In this document: in pieces, positions 8,372 through 16,870 of the stretch
Layout: each line of letters starts with the position of its first letter
Position numbering within the stretch: position 1 is the first letter of the stretch
From: Streptomyces luteolus
GTDB lineage: Bacteria; Actinomycetota; Actinomycetes; Streptomycetales; Streptomycetaceae
Assembly (NCBI RefSeq): GCF_029968015.1
Contig: NZ_JASCIS010000029.1
Span: 32,205 to 96,204, forward strand
Direction: 5' to 3'
Length of the DNA: 64,000 nt
Notes under the pieces: generated by a model
Told to the model about the DNA's origin: nothing
Database searches by the model: none
What the model saw: the letters and a program-made list of their open reading frames with translations, nothing else
Position numbers and translations under genes: made by a program

Positions 8372-9703
8372 ATGCGCAGAAACAGGTTCCTCCGCGTCGC
8401 CGTCCCCACCGCAGCGATATCGGTCCTCGCGACCGGCTGCGTGGGCTCCACCGAAACGGGTCCGAGCGACGACCCGAAGGCGAAGGCCACGATCACCTTC
8501 TGGCACGGCTGGACCGCGCCGTCCGAGGTGAAGGCCATCGACGAGAACATCGCGCGGTTCGAGAAGAAGCACCCCAACATCACCGTGAAAGTGGTCGGCG
8601 GGATCAACGACGAGAAGCTCAACCAGGCGCTGCGCGCGGGCGGTTCGAAGGGCCCGGACGTGGTGTCGTCGTTCACCACCGCCAACGTCGGGAAATTCTG
8701 CTCGTCCGGCGCCTTCGCCGACCTCGGCCCGTTCATCGAGAAGTCCGGGCTCGACCTGGAGAAGACCTTCTCGAAACCGCTGCTCGACTACACGCAGTTC
8801 GAGGGGAGGCGCTGCGCCCTGCCGCTGCTCAGCGATGCGTACGGGCTCTACTACAACAAGGACGCCTTCGAAGAGGCCGGGATCGAGGCGCCGCCGAAGA
8901 CCTGGGAGGAGTTCGACAAGGCCGCCGAAAAGCTCACCAAGCACAAGGGCGGCAGCTACGAACAGCTCGGGTTCATGCCGAACTACCACGGCTACGAGAC
9001 CGTGCCCTCGCACTACATCTCGCAGTGGAGCCCCACGTACTTCACGAAGGACGGCAAGTCCAACATCGCGAAGGACCCGTCGTTCAAGGAGATGTACACC
9101 TGGCAGCGGAACCTGGTGAAGAGGCTCGGCGGATACGCGAAGCTGGAGAAGTACCAGAAGACCTTCGGTGACGAATGGGGTGCCGAACACCCCTTCCACA
9201 CCGGCCAGGTGGCGATGCAGCTGGACGGCGAGTGGCGGCTCGGCATGGCCGAGGCGACCGATCCCGGATTCGAGATCGGTGTGGCCCCGCTCCCCGTGCC
9301 GAAGGACCAGATCGACAGCTACGGCAAGGGGTATCTGTCCGGCACGATCATGGGGATCGCCCCGTCGAGCAAGAAGCAGAACGCCGCCTGGGAACTCGTG
9401 AAGTACATGACCACGGACACCGAAGCGGTCGTGCAGTTCGCGAACGCCATCAAGAACGTGCCGTCCACCAAGGCCGCTCTGAAGTCCCCGAAGCTGAAGT
9501 TCGACCCGCGCTTCAGGACATTCCTCGACATCGCGCGGCACCCGGACTCCAACACCAGTGACGGCGCGATCAACGGCATCACGTACCAGATGTCGCTGCA
9601 GAACTTCGGATACCAGGTCGAGAAGGGCGCCGTGCGGGACATTCAGGCGGGCCTGGAGAAGACCGCCCGGGAGATCGACACCGATATCGCACAGGCCAAG
9701 TAG
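8372..9703 (+). CDS. Sugar ABC transporter substrate-binding lipoprotein
   Basis: A 443-residue extracellular solute-binding protein of the maltose-type (family 1) group. The signal ends in the lipobox LATGC, with Cys23 as the lipid anchor, followed by an acidic Asp/Ser linker. The mature protein opens with TITFWHGWT, and DVVSSFTTANVGKFC resembles other Streptomyces oligosaccharide binders. GAGGGAGA precedes the ATG at 8372. It delivers sugar to the two permeases immediately downstream. The 94-base gap after the ROK gene has a short CGCACGACAC tandem repeat (about 8289-8323) and no obvious terminator, so it is likely co-transcribed. The ligand is unknown; a beta-glucoside or chito-oligosaccharide would fit the GH4 enzyme and kinase. 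Confidence 0.93.
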   Translation: MRRNRFLRVAVPTAAISVLATGCVGSTETGPSDDPKAKATITFWHGWTAPSEVKAIDENIARFEKKHPNITVKVVGGINDEKLNQALRAGGSKGPDVVSSFTTANVGKFCSSGAFADLGPFIEKSGLDLEKTFSKPLLDYTQFEGRRCALPLLSDAYGLYYNKDAFEEAGIEAPPKTWEEFDKAAEKLTKHKGGSYEQLGFMPNYHGYETVPSHYISQWSPTYFTKDGKSNIAKDPSFKEMYTWQRNLVKRLGGYAKLEKYQKTFGDEWGAEHPFHTGQVAMQLDGEWRLGMAEATDPGFEIGVAPLPVPKDQIDSYGKGYLSGTIMGIAPSSKKQNAAWELVKYMTTDTEAVVQFANAIKNVPSTKAALKSPKLKFDPRFRTFLDIARHPDSNTSDGAINGITYQMSLQNFGYQVEKGAVRDIQAGLEKTAREIDTDIAQAK

Positions 9704-9720
9704 CCCGGGGACCACGGCCC

Positions 9721-10692
9721 ATGACCACGTACTCCACATACTCCACGTACTCCGCGTACACGCTGCGCGCGAAGCGCCGAAGGTCGGCGCTGCGCACCGC
9801 TGCCTTTCTGTCGCCCTGGCTGATCGGCTTCGCCGTCTTCTTCGCCTATCCGCTGGTGTCGACCGTCTATTTCTCGTTCATGAAGTACGACGGCTTCGGC
9901 GCGCCCACGTGGAACTCGACCGCCAACTGGTCCTATGTCTTCGGCAGTTACACCATGTTCTGGCCCGCCCTGCGCAACACGCTGTGGCTGGTTCTGGTGA
10001 TGGTGACGTGCCGGGTGGCGTTCGGGCTCGGCGTCGGGCTGCTCATCACGAAGATCAAGACCGGTGCCGGGGTGTTCCGCACCCTTTTCTATCTGCCGTA
10101 TCTCGCGCCGCCGGTGGCCGCGACCCTGGCCTTCGTCTTCCTGCTCAATCCCGGCACCGGGCCGGTCAACAGCGCCCTGGAGGGAATCGGCCTCACGGCA
10201 CCCGGCTGGTTCACGGATCCGGACTGGTCCAAACCCGCCCTGACCATGCTCGCGGTGTGGGGCGTCGGCGACCTGATGGTCATCTTCATGGCCGCACTCC
10301 TCGACGTACCGAAGGAGCAGTACGAGGCCGCCGAACTGGACGGGGCGAATTCCTGGCAGCGGTTCCGCTTCGTGACACTGCCGAACATCTCGCCGATCGT
10401 GCTCTTCGCCGTCGTCACCGGAGTGATCCAGACGATGCAGTACTACACACAGCCGATCGTCGCCTCCAAGGTGGCCTCCGGGATCATCGGCGGCAGCGGC
10501 CAGCAGTTCGAGCCCGGCTATCCGGAGAAATCCACGCTCACGCTGCCCCAGGCCGTCTACAACCTCGGCTTCCAGCGCTTCGACTACGGCTCCGCCTGCG
10601 TCGTCGCCCTGGTCCTCTTCGCCCTCGCCATGGCCGGTACGGCTCTCCTCATGCGGCGCCGCGCCGGACTCGTCGGGGCAGGTGAGCGATGA
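9721..10692 (+). CDS. Sugar ABC transporter permease, MalF-type
   Basis: A 323-residue integral membrane subunit. After an odd low-complexity start (three TYS repeats encoded by a CCACATACT-like repeat) and a basic stretch, six helices follow, the first at AAFLSPWLIGFAVFFAYPLV. The cytoplasmic coupling loop is EAAELDGANSWQRFRFVTLP, the canonical EAAxxDGA motif for contact with the ATPase. The gene begins 17 bases after the lipoprotein stop and overlaps the next permease by an ATGA. Its partner ATPase is not encoded nearby. Confidence 0.93.
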   Translation: MTTYSTYSTYSAYTLRAKRRRSALRTAAFLSPWLIGFAVFFAYPLVSTVYFSFMKYDGFGAPTWNSTANWSYVFGSYTMFWPALRNTLWLVLVMVTCRVAFGLGVGLLITKIKTGAGVFRTLFYLPYLAPPVAATLAFVFLLNPGTGPVNSALEGIGLTAPGWFTDPDWSKPALTMLAVWGVGDLMVIFMAALLDVPKEQYEAAELDGANSWQRFRFVTLPNISPIVLFAVVTGVIQTMQYYTQPIVASKVASGIIGGSGQQFEPGYPEKSTLTLPQAVYNLGFQRFDYGSACVVALVLFALAMAGTALLMRRRAGLVGAGER

Positions 10693-11519
10693 ACCGGACC
10701 GCTCTGCTCCGCTGGGTCGGCGTGCATGCGCTCGGGGTCGCCGCCGCCCTGTTCTTCCTGCTGCCGTTCGTCTTCGTGCTGCTCACCTCGCTGATGGGCG
10801 ACCAGCAGGCCCTGACCCGCGATCTCACCCCGAACACCTGGGAGTTCGGCAATTACGTCAAGGTGTTCGACACCCCCGGATTCCTCACCTGGTGGAAGAA
10901 CTCCCTGCTGTACGCGGGGCTCGGCACGCTGCTCACCGTGCTCAGCTCGATTCCCGTGGCGTACGCCCTCGCCCGGTTCCGCTTCCGCGGCCGGCGGCTC
11001 TCCCTGATGCTGGTCGTCTCGATGATGATGCTGCCGCCGCAGGTCGTCATCATTCCCATGTACCTGTTCTGGGTGAAGCAGTTGGACCTGGGCGGGACCC
11101 TGTGGCCGCTGATCATTCCGATGGCCTTCGGTGACGCCTTCTCCATCTTCCTCCTGCGCCAGTTCCTGCTGACCATCCCGGACGAATACCTGGACGCGGC
11201 CCGGGTGGACGGCTGCGGCGAATTCCGGACCCTCCTGAAGGTCGTCCTGCCGATGGCGAAACCGGGCGTCGCGGCCGTGGCCCTGTTCCAGTTCTTCTAC
11301 TGCTGGAACGACTACTTCGGACCGCAGATCTACGCCTCCGAGAACCCCGCGGCCTGGACACTGAGTTACGGCCTCGAATCGTTCAAGGGCGCCCACCACA
11401 CCGACTGGAATCTCACCATGGCCGCGACCGTCCTCGTCATGGCCCCTGTCATCGTCCTGTTCTTCTTCGCCCAGAAGGCCTTCGTCGAGGGCGTCACCCT
11501 GACCGGCGTCAAAGGCTGA
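10689..11519 (+). CDS. Sugar ABC transporter permease, MalG-type
   Basis: A 276-residue second permease, coupled to the first by a four-base ATGA overlap. It has six hydrophobic segments and the coupling motif DAARVDGCGEFRTLLKVVLP (about 171-190), then ends with QKAFVEGVTLTGVKG, the typical MalG-type tail. With the preceding two genes it forms the importer. No nucleotide-binding protein follows, as in most Streptomyces CUT1 systems, which share MsiK (established knowledge; inference here). Confidence 0.93.
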   Translation: MNRTALLRWVGVHALGVAAALFFLLPFVFVLLTSLMGDQQALTRDLTPNTWEFGNYVKVFDTPGFLTWWKNSLLYAGLGTLLTVLSSIPVAYALARFRFRGRRLSLMLVVSMMMLPPQVVIIPMYLFWVKQLDLGGTLWPLIIPMAFGDAFSIFLLRQFLLTIPDEYLDAARVDGCGEFRTLLKVVLPMAKPGVAAVALFQFFYCWNDYFGPQIYASENPAAWTLSYGLESFKGAHHTDWNLTMAATVLVMAPVIVLFFFAQKAFVEGVTLTGVKG

Positions 11520-11556
11520 GAGCCGTCCTCGTACGCCATAGAAAGGCTCAACTCCC

Positions 11557-12822
11557 ATGAAACTCGCAGTAGTCGGCGGCGGCTCCACCTACACACCCGA
11601 ACTCGTCGACGGCTTCGCCCGGCTCAGGGACGTCCTGCCCGTCGAGGAACTCGTCCTGGTCGACCCGGCCGCCGACCGCCTCGACCTGGTCGGCGGCCTC
11701 GCCCGCCGGATCTTCGCCCGGCAGGACCGCGGCGGGCGCCTCACCACCACCGCCGACCTCGACGCGGCCGTCGACGGCGCCGACGCCGTGCTCCTCCAGC
11801 TCCGCGTCGGCGGCCAGGCCGCCCGCGAACAGGACGAGACCTGGCCCCTGGACTGCGGCTGCGTCGGCCAGGAGACCACCGGCGCGGGCGGCCTCGCCAA
11901 GGCGCTGCGCACCGTGCCCGTGGTCCTCGACATCGCCGAACGGGTCCGCCGCGCCAACCCGGACGCGTGGATCGTCGACTTCACCAACCCCGTCGGCATC
12001 GTCACCCGCGCCCTGCTCCAGGCCGGGCACAAGGCCGTCGGCCTCTGCAACGTCGCGATCGGCTTCCAGCGCCGCTTCGCCGCGTCCCTCGGCGTCGACC
12101 CGGCGCAGATCTTCCTGAACCACGTCGGCCTCAACCATCTGACCTGGGAGAACGGCGTCCGCCTCGGCGGCCCGGACGGCGAGGACCTGCTGCCCCGGCT
12201 CCTCGCGGAGAGCGGCGACGAGATCGCCGACAACCTGCGCCTCCCCCGCCCCGCCCTCGACCGCCTCGGCGTCATCCCCTCGTACTACCTGCGCTACTAC
12301 TACGCGCACGACGAGGTCGTACGGGAACTCGCCACCAAGCCGTCCCGTGCCGCCGAAGTGGCCGCCATGGAGGCGGAGTTGCTGAAGCTGTACGCCGACC
12401 CGGCGCTCGACGAGAAGCCCGCGCTGCTCGCCAAGCGGGGCGGCGCCTTCTACTCGGAGGCCGCCGTCGACCTCACCGCGTCCCTGATCGGCACCGGAGG
12501 AAGTCCGTACCAGGTGGTGAACGTCCGCAACGACGGCACGCTGCCGTTCCTGCCGGACGACGCGGTGATCGAGGTGCAGGCCCGCGTCGACGCGCGGGGC
12601 GCCGCCCCACTCCCCGTGCCTGAACTCGACCCGCTGCAAAGGGGGTTGATCGCAGGCGTGTCCGCGTACGAGGAACTCGCCCTGGAAGCCGCTCTGCGTG
12701 GCGGCCGCGACCGGGTCTTCAAGGCGCTGCTCGCCCACCCCCTGATCGGGCAGTACGAGTACGCCGAGACCCTCACCGACCGGCTCATCGCCCACAACCG
12801 GGAGCACCTCGCGTGGGCGTGA
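11557..12822 (+). CDS. GH4 family glycosidase (6-phospho-beta-glucosidase type)
   Basis: A 421-residue cytoplasmic enzyme that cleaves glycosides by the NAD+- and Mn2+-dependent redox mechanism of family GH4. Visible features are the dinucleotide-binding start KLAVVGGGSTYTPEL, FTNPVGIVTRAL, the metal-binding Cys in CNVAIGFQRR and His in NHVGLNHLTWEN. The ATG at 11557 has AAAGG upstream. The usual annotation is 6-phospho-beta-glucosidase. Because ABC import delivers unphosphorylated sugar, phosphorylation by the downstream kinase would have to come first, or the enzyme acts on plain glycosides as some GH4 members do. Confidence 0.9.
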   Translation: MKLAVVGGGSTYTPELVDGFARLRDVLPVEELVLVDPAADRLDLVGGLARRIFARQDRGGRLTTTADLDAAVDGADAVLLQLRVGGQAAREQDETWPLDCGCVGQETTGAGGLAKALRTVPVVLDIAERVRRANPDAWIVDFTNPVGIVTRALLQAGHKAVGLCNVAIGFQRRFAASLGVDPAQIFLNHVGLNHLTWENGVRLGGPDGEDLLPRLLAESGDEIADNLRLPRPALDRLGVIPSYYLRYYYAHDEVVRELATKPSRAAEVAAMEAELLKLYADPALDEKPALLAKRGGAFYSEAAVDLTASLIGTGGSPYQVVNVRNDGTLPFLPDDAVIEVQARVDARGAAPLPVPELDPLQRGLIAGVSAYEELALEAALRGGRDRVFKALLAHPLIGQYEYAETLTDRLIAHNREHLAWA

Positions 12823-13814
12823 CAGAAGCGGGCCCCAGAGGGACCGTGCTCGCCGTCGACGCGGGCAACAGCAAGACCGACGTGGCCGTGGTGACGCCCG
12901 ACGGCCGGGTCGCCGGGGCGGCGCGCGGCGCGGGGTTCCAGCCGCCGCGCGTGGGCGTGGAACGGGCCGTCGACGGGCTCGCGGACGCGGTCGTACGGGC
13001 ACTCGCCGAGGCCGGGCTCGACCGGGTCGCACATGTGTCGGCGTGCCTGGCCAACGCTGATCTGCCGGTCGAGGAGCGGGAGTTGACCCAGGCACTGCGG
13101 GCCCGGGGGTGGGGGCGCACGGTCGACGTGCGCAATGACACCTTCGCGATCCTGCGCGCCGGACTGCCCGCCGGGGCGCTGCCGCTCGGGGTCGCCGTGG
13201 TGTGCGGGGCGGGCATCAACTGCGTGGGCATGACCCCGGACGGCCGTACGGCGCGCTTCCCGGCGGTCGGACGCATCTCCGGGGACTGGGGCGGCGGATG
13301 GGGCCTGGCGGAGGAGGCCCTGTGGCACGCGGCCCGCGCGGCGGACGGCCGGGGCGGGCCCACGGAACTGGCCCGCGCCCTGCCCGCGCACTTCGGTCTG
13401 GCCGACATGGCCGCGCTGATCGAGGCCCTGCACCTGGGCCGCATCGAGGCGGTACGGCGGCACGAACTGTCCCCGGTGCTGTTCGCCACGGCGGCGGCCG
13501 GGGATCCGGTGGCCCGCTCCCTGGTCGAACGGCTCGCGGCCGAGGTGGTCGCGATGGCCACGGTCGCCCTCGACCGCCTCGACCTGTCGGACGCGGACGT
13601 CCCGGTGCTGCTCGGCGGCTCGATCCTCGCGGCAGGCCACTCCGGCCTGGACACGGCCATCCGCACCCGCCTCGCGGCCCGCGCCCCGAAGGCGGCCCCT
13701 CTGGTGATGACGGCCCGGCCTGTCCTGGGCGCGGCGCTGTTGGGGCTGGATCGGGTGGGGGCGGAGGAGGCGGCGTACGCACGGCTGCGCGACCACTACG
13801 CGCCACCCGCCTGA
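12813..13814 (+). CDS. BadF/BadG-type sugar kinase (N-acetylglucosamine kinase-like)
   Basis: A 333-residue ASKHA-fold kinase of the BadF/BadG/BcrA/BcrD group, which in this context is usually N-acetylglucosamine or glucosamine kinase. The N-terminal phosphate loop is VLAVDAGNSKTDVAVV, then RNDTFAILRAG, the GAGINCVGM loop and the SGDWGGGWGLAEEALWHAAR segment specific to these kinases. It overlaps the GH4 gene by ten bases (GTG 12813, GGGAG upstream), so the two are coupled. A second GTG six bases later is possible. It is the last gene of the operon, ended by the repeat element at 13819. Confidence 0.88.
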   Translation: MGVTEAGPRGTVLAVDAGNSKTDVAVVTPDGRVAGAARGAGFQPPRVGVERAVDGLADAVVRALAEAGLDRVAHVSACLANADLPVEERELTQALRARGWGRTVDVRNDTFAILRAGLPAGALPLGVAVVCGAGINCVGMTPDGRTARFPAVGRISGDWGGGWGLAEEALWHAARAADGRGGPTELARALPAHFGLADMAALIEALHLGRIEAVRRHELSPVLFATAAAGDPVARSLVERLAAEVVAMATVALDRLDLSDADVPVLLGGSILAAGHSGLDTAIRTRLAARAPKAAPLVMTARPVLGAALLGLDRVGAEEAAYARLRDHYAPPA

Positions 13815-13818
13815 TCCT

Positions 13819-13995
13819 TCCCCTACCCGCCCCTTCCCGAAAGCCTGCGGCGCTTCGGGGCTCCGCCCCGGACCCCGCTCCTCAATCGCCGGAGGGGCTG
13901 AAAATTCAGCCCCTCTGGGGGCACCTCCCAGCGGTAGCTGGGGGAGATTGAGGAGGCCCGTCCGGCAGGACTTTCGGGAAGGGGCGGGGAGGGGA
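13819..13995. repeat. Intergenic repeat element with inverted ends (copy 2)
   Basis: The right arm (13966-13995) is identical to the right arm of the copy at 1555-1789. The left arm from 13819 differs from a perfect complement by one base and one missing base. The interior is unrelated in detail but again G/C palindromic (for example around 13893-13950). It starts four bases after the kinase stop and probably serves as the operon terminator. Confidence 0.8.
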
Positions 13996-14226
13996 ACAGA
14001 ACACCCCCGCCACCCGAACCAGCCGCCGCACAACGCAAGTTGCCCACCCCACCCCGGGGAACCGAACAATCCCCCCGTACGTGTACAAGGGCAGGGGCTG
14101 GCCCCCAGGTTCCCGCTGCGCTACGAACAAGATCCAGGAAACGCCGGAGCCATTGTCAGTCCCTGCGGTCATACTGGACGGCCTGGGGAGCGGTGACCGT
14201 CGGATGGCCACGGGGGAGGTCGAGAG
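13996..14226. other. Gene-free stretch with the leader of the signalling operon
   Basis: Together with the repeat before it this makes 412 bases without a gene. No RNA gene or ORF is supportable. The main content is the candidate promoter at 14153-14175. Confidence 0.5.
14153..14175 (+). promoter_or_regulatory. Candidate promoter resembling the RecA-independent DNA-damage motif
   Basis: TTGTCAGT (14153-14160) is followed by CATACT (14170-14175). The 11-base spacing from TTGTCA to the -10 is the one defined for the actinobacterial PafBC-type promoter TTGTCAGTG-N8-TANNNT. The ninth base (C for G) and first -10 base (C for T) deviate. It is the only promoter-like sequence I see ahead of the operon starting at 14227. 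Confidence 0.45.
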
Positions 14227-15606
14227 GTGACAGACCCGCACAGCGGCAGCGCCGTACCACGGCGGCGCACCGCCTTCGCCGAGGGCGCGGAGCACCTGCG
14301 CGCCGCCGCGACGACCGAGCCCGGCAGGCTGCGCATCCTCGGCGCCGTACTCGCCCTGCTCGTCATCGCGTTCGGCGCCGTCACCGCCTGGCAGACCTCC
14401 GGCCGCGCGGCCGCCGCGGAGGATGTCATCGAGCGCAGCCAGCCCCTCACCGCCGACGCCGCCGCGATCTACGTCTCCCTCGCCGACGCCAACACCGCCG
14501 CCGCGAGCGGCTTCCTCGCCGAGGGCCAGGAACCCGCGGCGGTCCGCGAGCGGTACGAGGACGACATCGCGACGGCCGCCCGCAAACTCACCACCGCCGC
14601 CGCCAACAGCAAGGGCTCCGGCACCGCGAGCGACGGGATAGCGAAGCTCAACGCCCTCCTCCCGGAGTACGCGGAGCGCATCGAGACAGCCCGTACGTAC
14701 AACCGCCAGGGCCTCCCCCTCGGCGGTGCGTACCTGCGCAACGCCAACGACCTGATGCAGACGGAGATGCTCCCCGCCGCCAAGGAGCTCTACGACGCGG
14801 AGAAGGCCCGCCTGGGCGCCGACTACGACGCGGCGAAGTCGTACCCGTGGGCCGCGACAGCCCTCGGCCTGCTCGCCCTGGCCGCCCTGGTGTGGGCCCA
14901 GCGCCGCAACTACCGCAGGACGAACCGGGTGTTCAACCCGGGCCTGGTCACCGCGACCGGCACGGCCGCCGCCGTCCTGCTGTGGCTGCTCGCCGGGCAC
15001 ACGGTCGCCTTCGCCGCCCTGGCCGACTCGTACGACAACGGCGTGCGCTCGCTCAACGTCCTCAACGACGCCCGGATCAGCACCCTCCAGGCCCGCAGCA
15101 ACGAGAACCTGACCCTGGTCGCGCGCGGGGCGGTCACGGTCCCGGACGGCCCGAACGCCGGGCAGGACAAGTACGACGTGGACTACCGCGCCCTGATGCG
15201 GAAGCTCGGCGACGGCGGCACGGACCGGGCCGGAATGGGCACCCTCGGCGCGGCCCTGCACCACGCCGACGACGACGAGGGCCGGGTGCCCGTCGAGAAG
15301 GCCATGGGGGCCGTGGAGGAATGGCAGAAGCGCCACAAGGCCGCCCGCGACGCCGATATGCAGGGGGATTACGAGAAGGCCCGCGACCGCGTCATAGGCG
15401 ACGACGAGGCGACCGGCGAGTCCTTCGACCGGGCCGATCAGGCCCTGGAGCAGGCCGTGGCGCATGAACAGCGGGACTTCAGGAGAGCCGCCGAGGACGG
15501 CCGCGGCGCGATGACGGGGCTGCCGGTCGGCGCGGCGGTGGTCGCGGTGCTCGGCGCGACGGGCGCCGTGCTCGGCATCGGCCGCAGGCTTTCGGAGTAC
15601 CGATGA
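14227..15606 (+). CDS. Membrane protein with helical extracytoplasmic domains, GlnX-like
   Basis: A 459-residue membrane protein from a GTG at 14227. It has a cytoplasmic N-terminus, helix one (about 35-58, LRILGAVLALLVIAFGAVTAWQ), an extracytoplasmic four-helix region, two helices near 218-260 (TALGLLALAALVWAQ, AAAVLLWLLAGHTVAFA), a second extracytoplasmic domain, and a last helix (about 430-450). This two-module layout and its place before a solute-binding protein and PknG-like kinase match mycobacterial GlnX, which relays amino-acid availability from GlnH to PknG. Orthology is inferred from order and topology, not from strong motif identity. It overlaps the next gene by ATGA. Confidence 0.75.
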   Translation: MTDPHSGSAVPRRRTAFAEGAEHLRAAATTEPGRLRILGAVLALLVIAFGAVTAWQTSGRAAAAEDVIERSQPLTADAAAIYVSLADANTAAASGFLAEGQEPAAVRERYEDDIATAARKLTTAAANSKGSGTASDGIAKLNALLPEYAERIETARTYNRQGLPLGGAYLRNANDLMQTEMLPAAKELYDAEKARLGADYDAAKSYPWAATALGLLALAALVWAQRRNYRRTNRVFNPGLVTATGTAAAVLLWLLAGHTVAFAALADSYDNGVRSLNVLNDARISTLQARSNENLTLVARGAVTVPDGPNAGQDKYDVDYRALMRKLGDGGTDRAGMGTLGAALHHADDDEGRVPVEKAMGAVEEWQKRHKAARDADMQGDYEKARDRVIGDDEATGESFDRADQALEQAVAHEQRDFRRAAEDGRGAMTGLPVGAAVVAVLGATGAVLGIGRRLSEYR

Positions 15607-16745
15607 GCCCGATGAGATCGACGAGAGCTACGAGAGCTACGAGAGATTCGGGCCCGTCAGGAGCGACGCGAGGGGGCGGGATGACCCGGAAGCAGCGCGG
15701 CGACGGCTTCTTTCCGGCGCGCGTCCTGCCCGGTCGGCTGCCTGGCCGACTGCCCGGCCGACTGCGCGGCTGGGGCGGCGTGGTCGCGATGGCCCTCGCC
15801 TGCGTCCTGACGGCCCTGTTCACCCTGCTCCCGCTGTCCCGCACAGGCCCGGACGACCCCATCGGCACCGGCGGCCCGGGACTCGGCGTGACCCGCCCCG
15901 CCGCGGCCGACGACTGCACGCCCGAGTCGGCGGTGCGCAGCCTGCGCCCGAGCAAGGACGAGGGACCCACGGTCAAGGAGATCAAGGAGCGCGAGGACAA
16001 ACCGAACAAGCTGATCGTCGGCGTGGACCAGAACAGCTACCGCTGGGGGTACCGCAACCCCTCCACCGGTGATCTGGAGGGCTTCGACATCGACCTGGTG
16101 CGGGCCATAGCCGACGCCCTGCTCGGCGACCCGGACGCGGTGGTCTACCGCGCGGTGCCCACCAACCAGCGTGTGCGGGCCATCCAGTCCGGGCAGGTCG
16201 ACATGGTGGTGCGGACGATGACGATCACCTGCGACCGCGCCGAGGACGTCGCGTTCTCGACCGCGTACTTCGAGACCGGGCAGCAGCTCCTCGTCCCCAA
16301 GGAGTCGAAGATCACCGGGTACAACGCGTCGCTGAAGGGCAAGCGGCTGTGTACGGCCGCGGGTTCGACGGCTGAGGCCGAGCTCAAGCAGAGGTCGTTC
16401 GGCGCCGATGTCTCCACCACGGTGCCCAACCAACTCGACTGTCTGGTACGGCTCCAGCTGGGCGAGGTGGACGCGGTCGTCACCGACAGCGCGCTCGCCG
16501 CGGGCCAGGCCGCGCAGGACCCGACGGTGCAGCTGGTCGGCGACCCCTTCACCACCGAGTACTACGGCGTGGCGATGAGCAAGGAGTCGCCCGACCTGGT
16601 CCGCCAGGTCAACCAGGTCCTGGTCGACTACCGCAAGAACGGCTCGGACGACAAGAGCGACTGGGACAAGGCGTACGAGGACTGGCTCGCGGACGATCTG
16701 AAGAACGTGGACGGACCGCCGAAGCCGAAGTACCGCGAGGACTGA
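15603..16745 (+). CDS. GlnH-like amino-acid-binding protein (SBP family 3)
   Basis: A 380-residue extracytoplasmic binding protein. ATG 15603 overlaps the upstream stop and has GGAG five bases away. ATG 15681 (GGGGGCGGG ahead) is an alternative that removes an Arg/Thr repeat. A membrane segment (about 53-77, VVAMALACVLTALFTLLPL) anchors or exports it; the Cys in it lacks a proper lipobox, unlike lipoprotein GlnH. The ligand domain runs from KLIVGVDQNSYRWGY through GFDIDLVRAIADALL and GQVDMVVRTMTITCDRA, typical of polar amino-acid binders. In mycobacteria the equivalent senses glutamate/aspartate; here the ligand is inferred. No ABC permease is linked, supporting sensing over transport. Confidence 0.85.
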   Translation: MSPMRSTRATRATRDSGPSGATRGGGMTRKQRGDGFFPARVLPGRLPGRLPGRLRGWGGVVAMALACVLTALFTLLPLSRTGPDDPIGTGGPGLGVTRPAAADDCTPESAVRSLRPSKDEGPTVKEIKEREDKPNKLIVGVDQNSYRWGYRNPSTGDLEGFDIDLVRAIADALLGDPDAVVYRAVPTNQRVRAIQSGQVDMVVRTMTITCDRAEDVAFSTAYFETGQQLLVPKESKITGYNASLKGKRLCTAAGSTAEAELKQRSFGADVSTTVPNQLDCLVRLQLGEVDAVVTDSALAAGQAAQDPTVQLVGDPFTTEYYGVAMSKESPDLVRQVNQVLVDYRKNGSDDKSDWDKAYEDWLADDLKNVDGPPKPKYRED

Positions 16746-16752
16746 GGGCGGT

Positions 16753-16808
16753 GAGCCGGACCGGGCGAGGCGGACCGGACGAGCCGGACCGGACGAGGCG
16801 GACCGGAC
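16753..16808. repeat. Four tandem 14-bp repeats
   Basis: Units of the form GAGSCGGACCGGRC repeat four times between the glnH-like stop and the next gene. The repeat is direct and G/C-rich; no gene or clear hairpin function can be assigned. Confidence 0.7.
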
Positions 16809-16870
16809 GAGCCAGGCCAACGGAGAAGTACCGAAACGAACCGCAGAACCGGCACAGCGAGAGGTGATCG

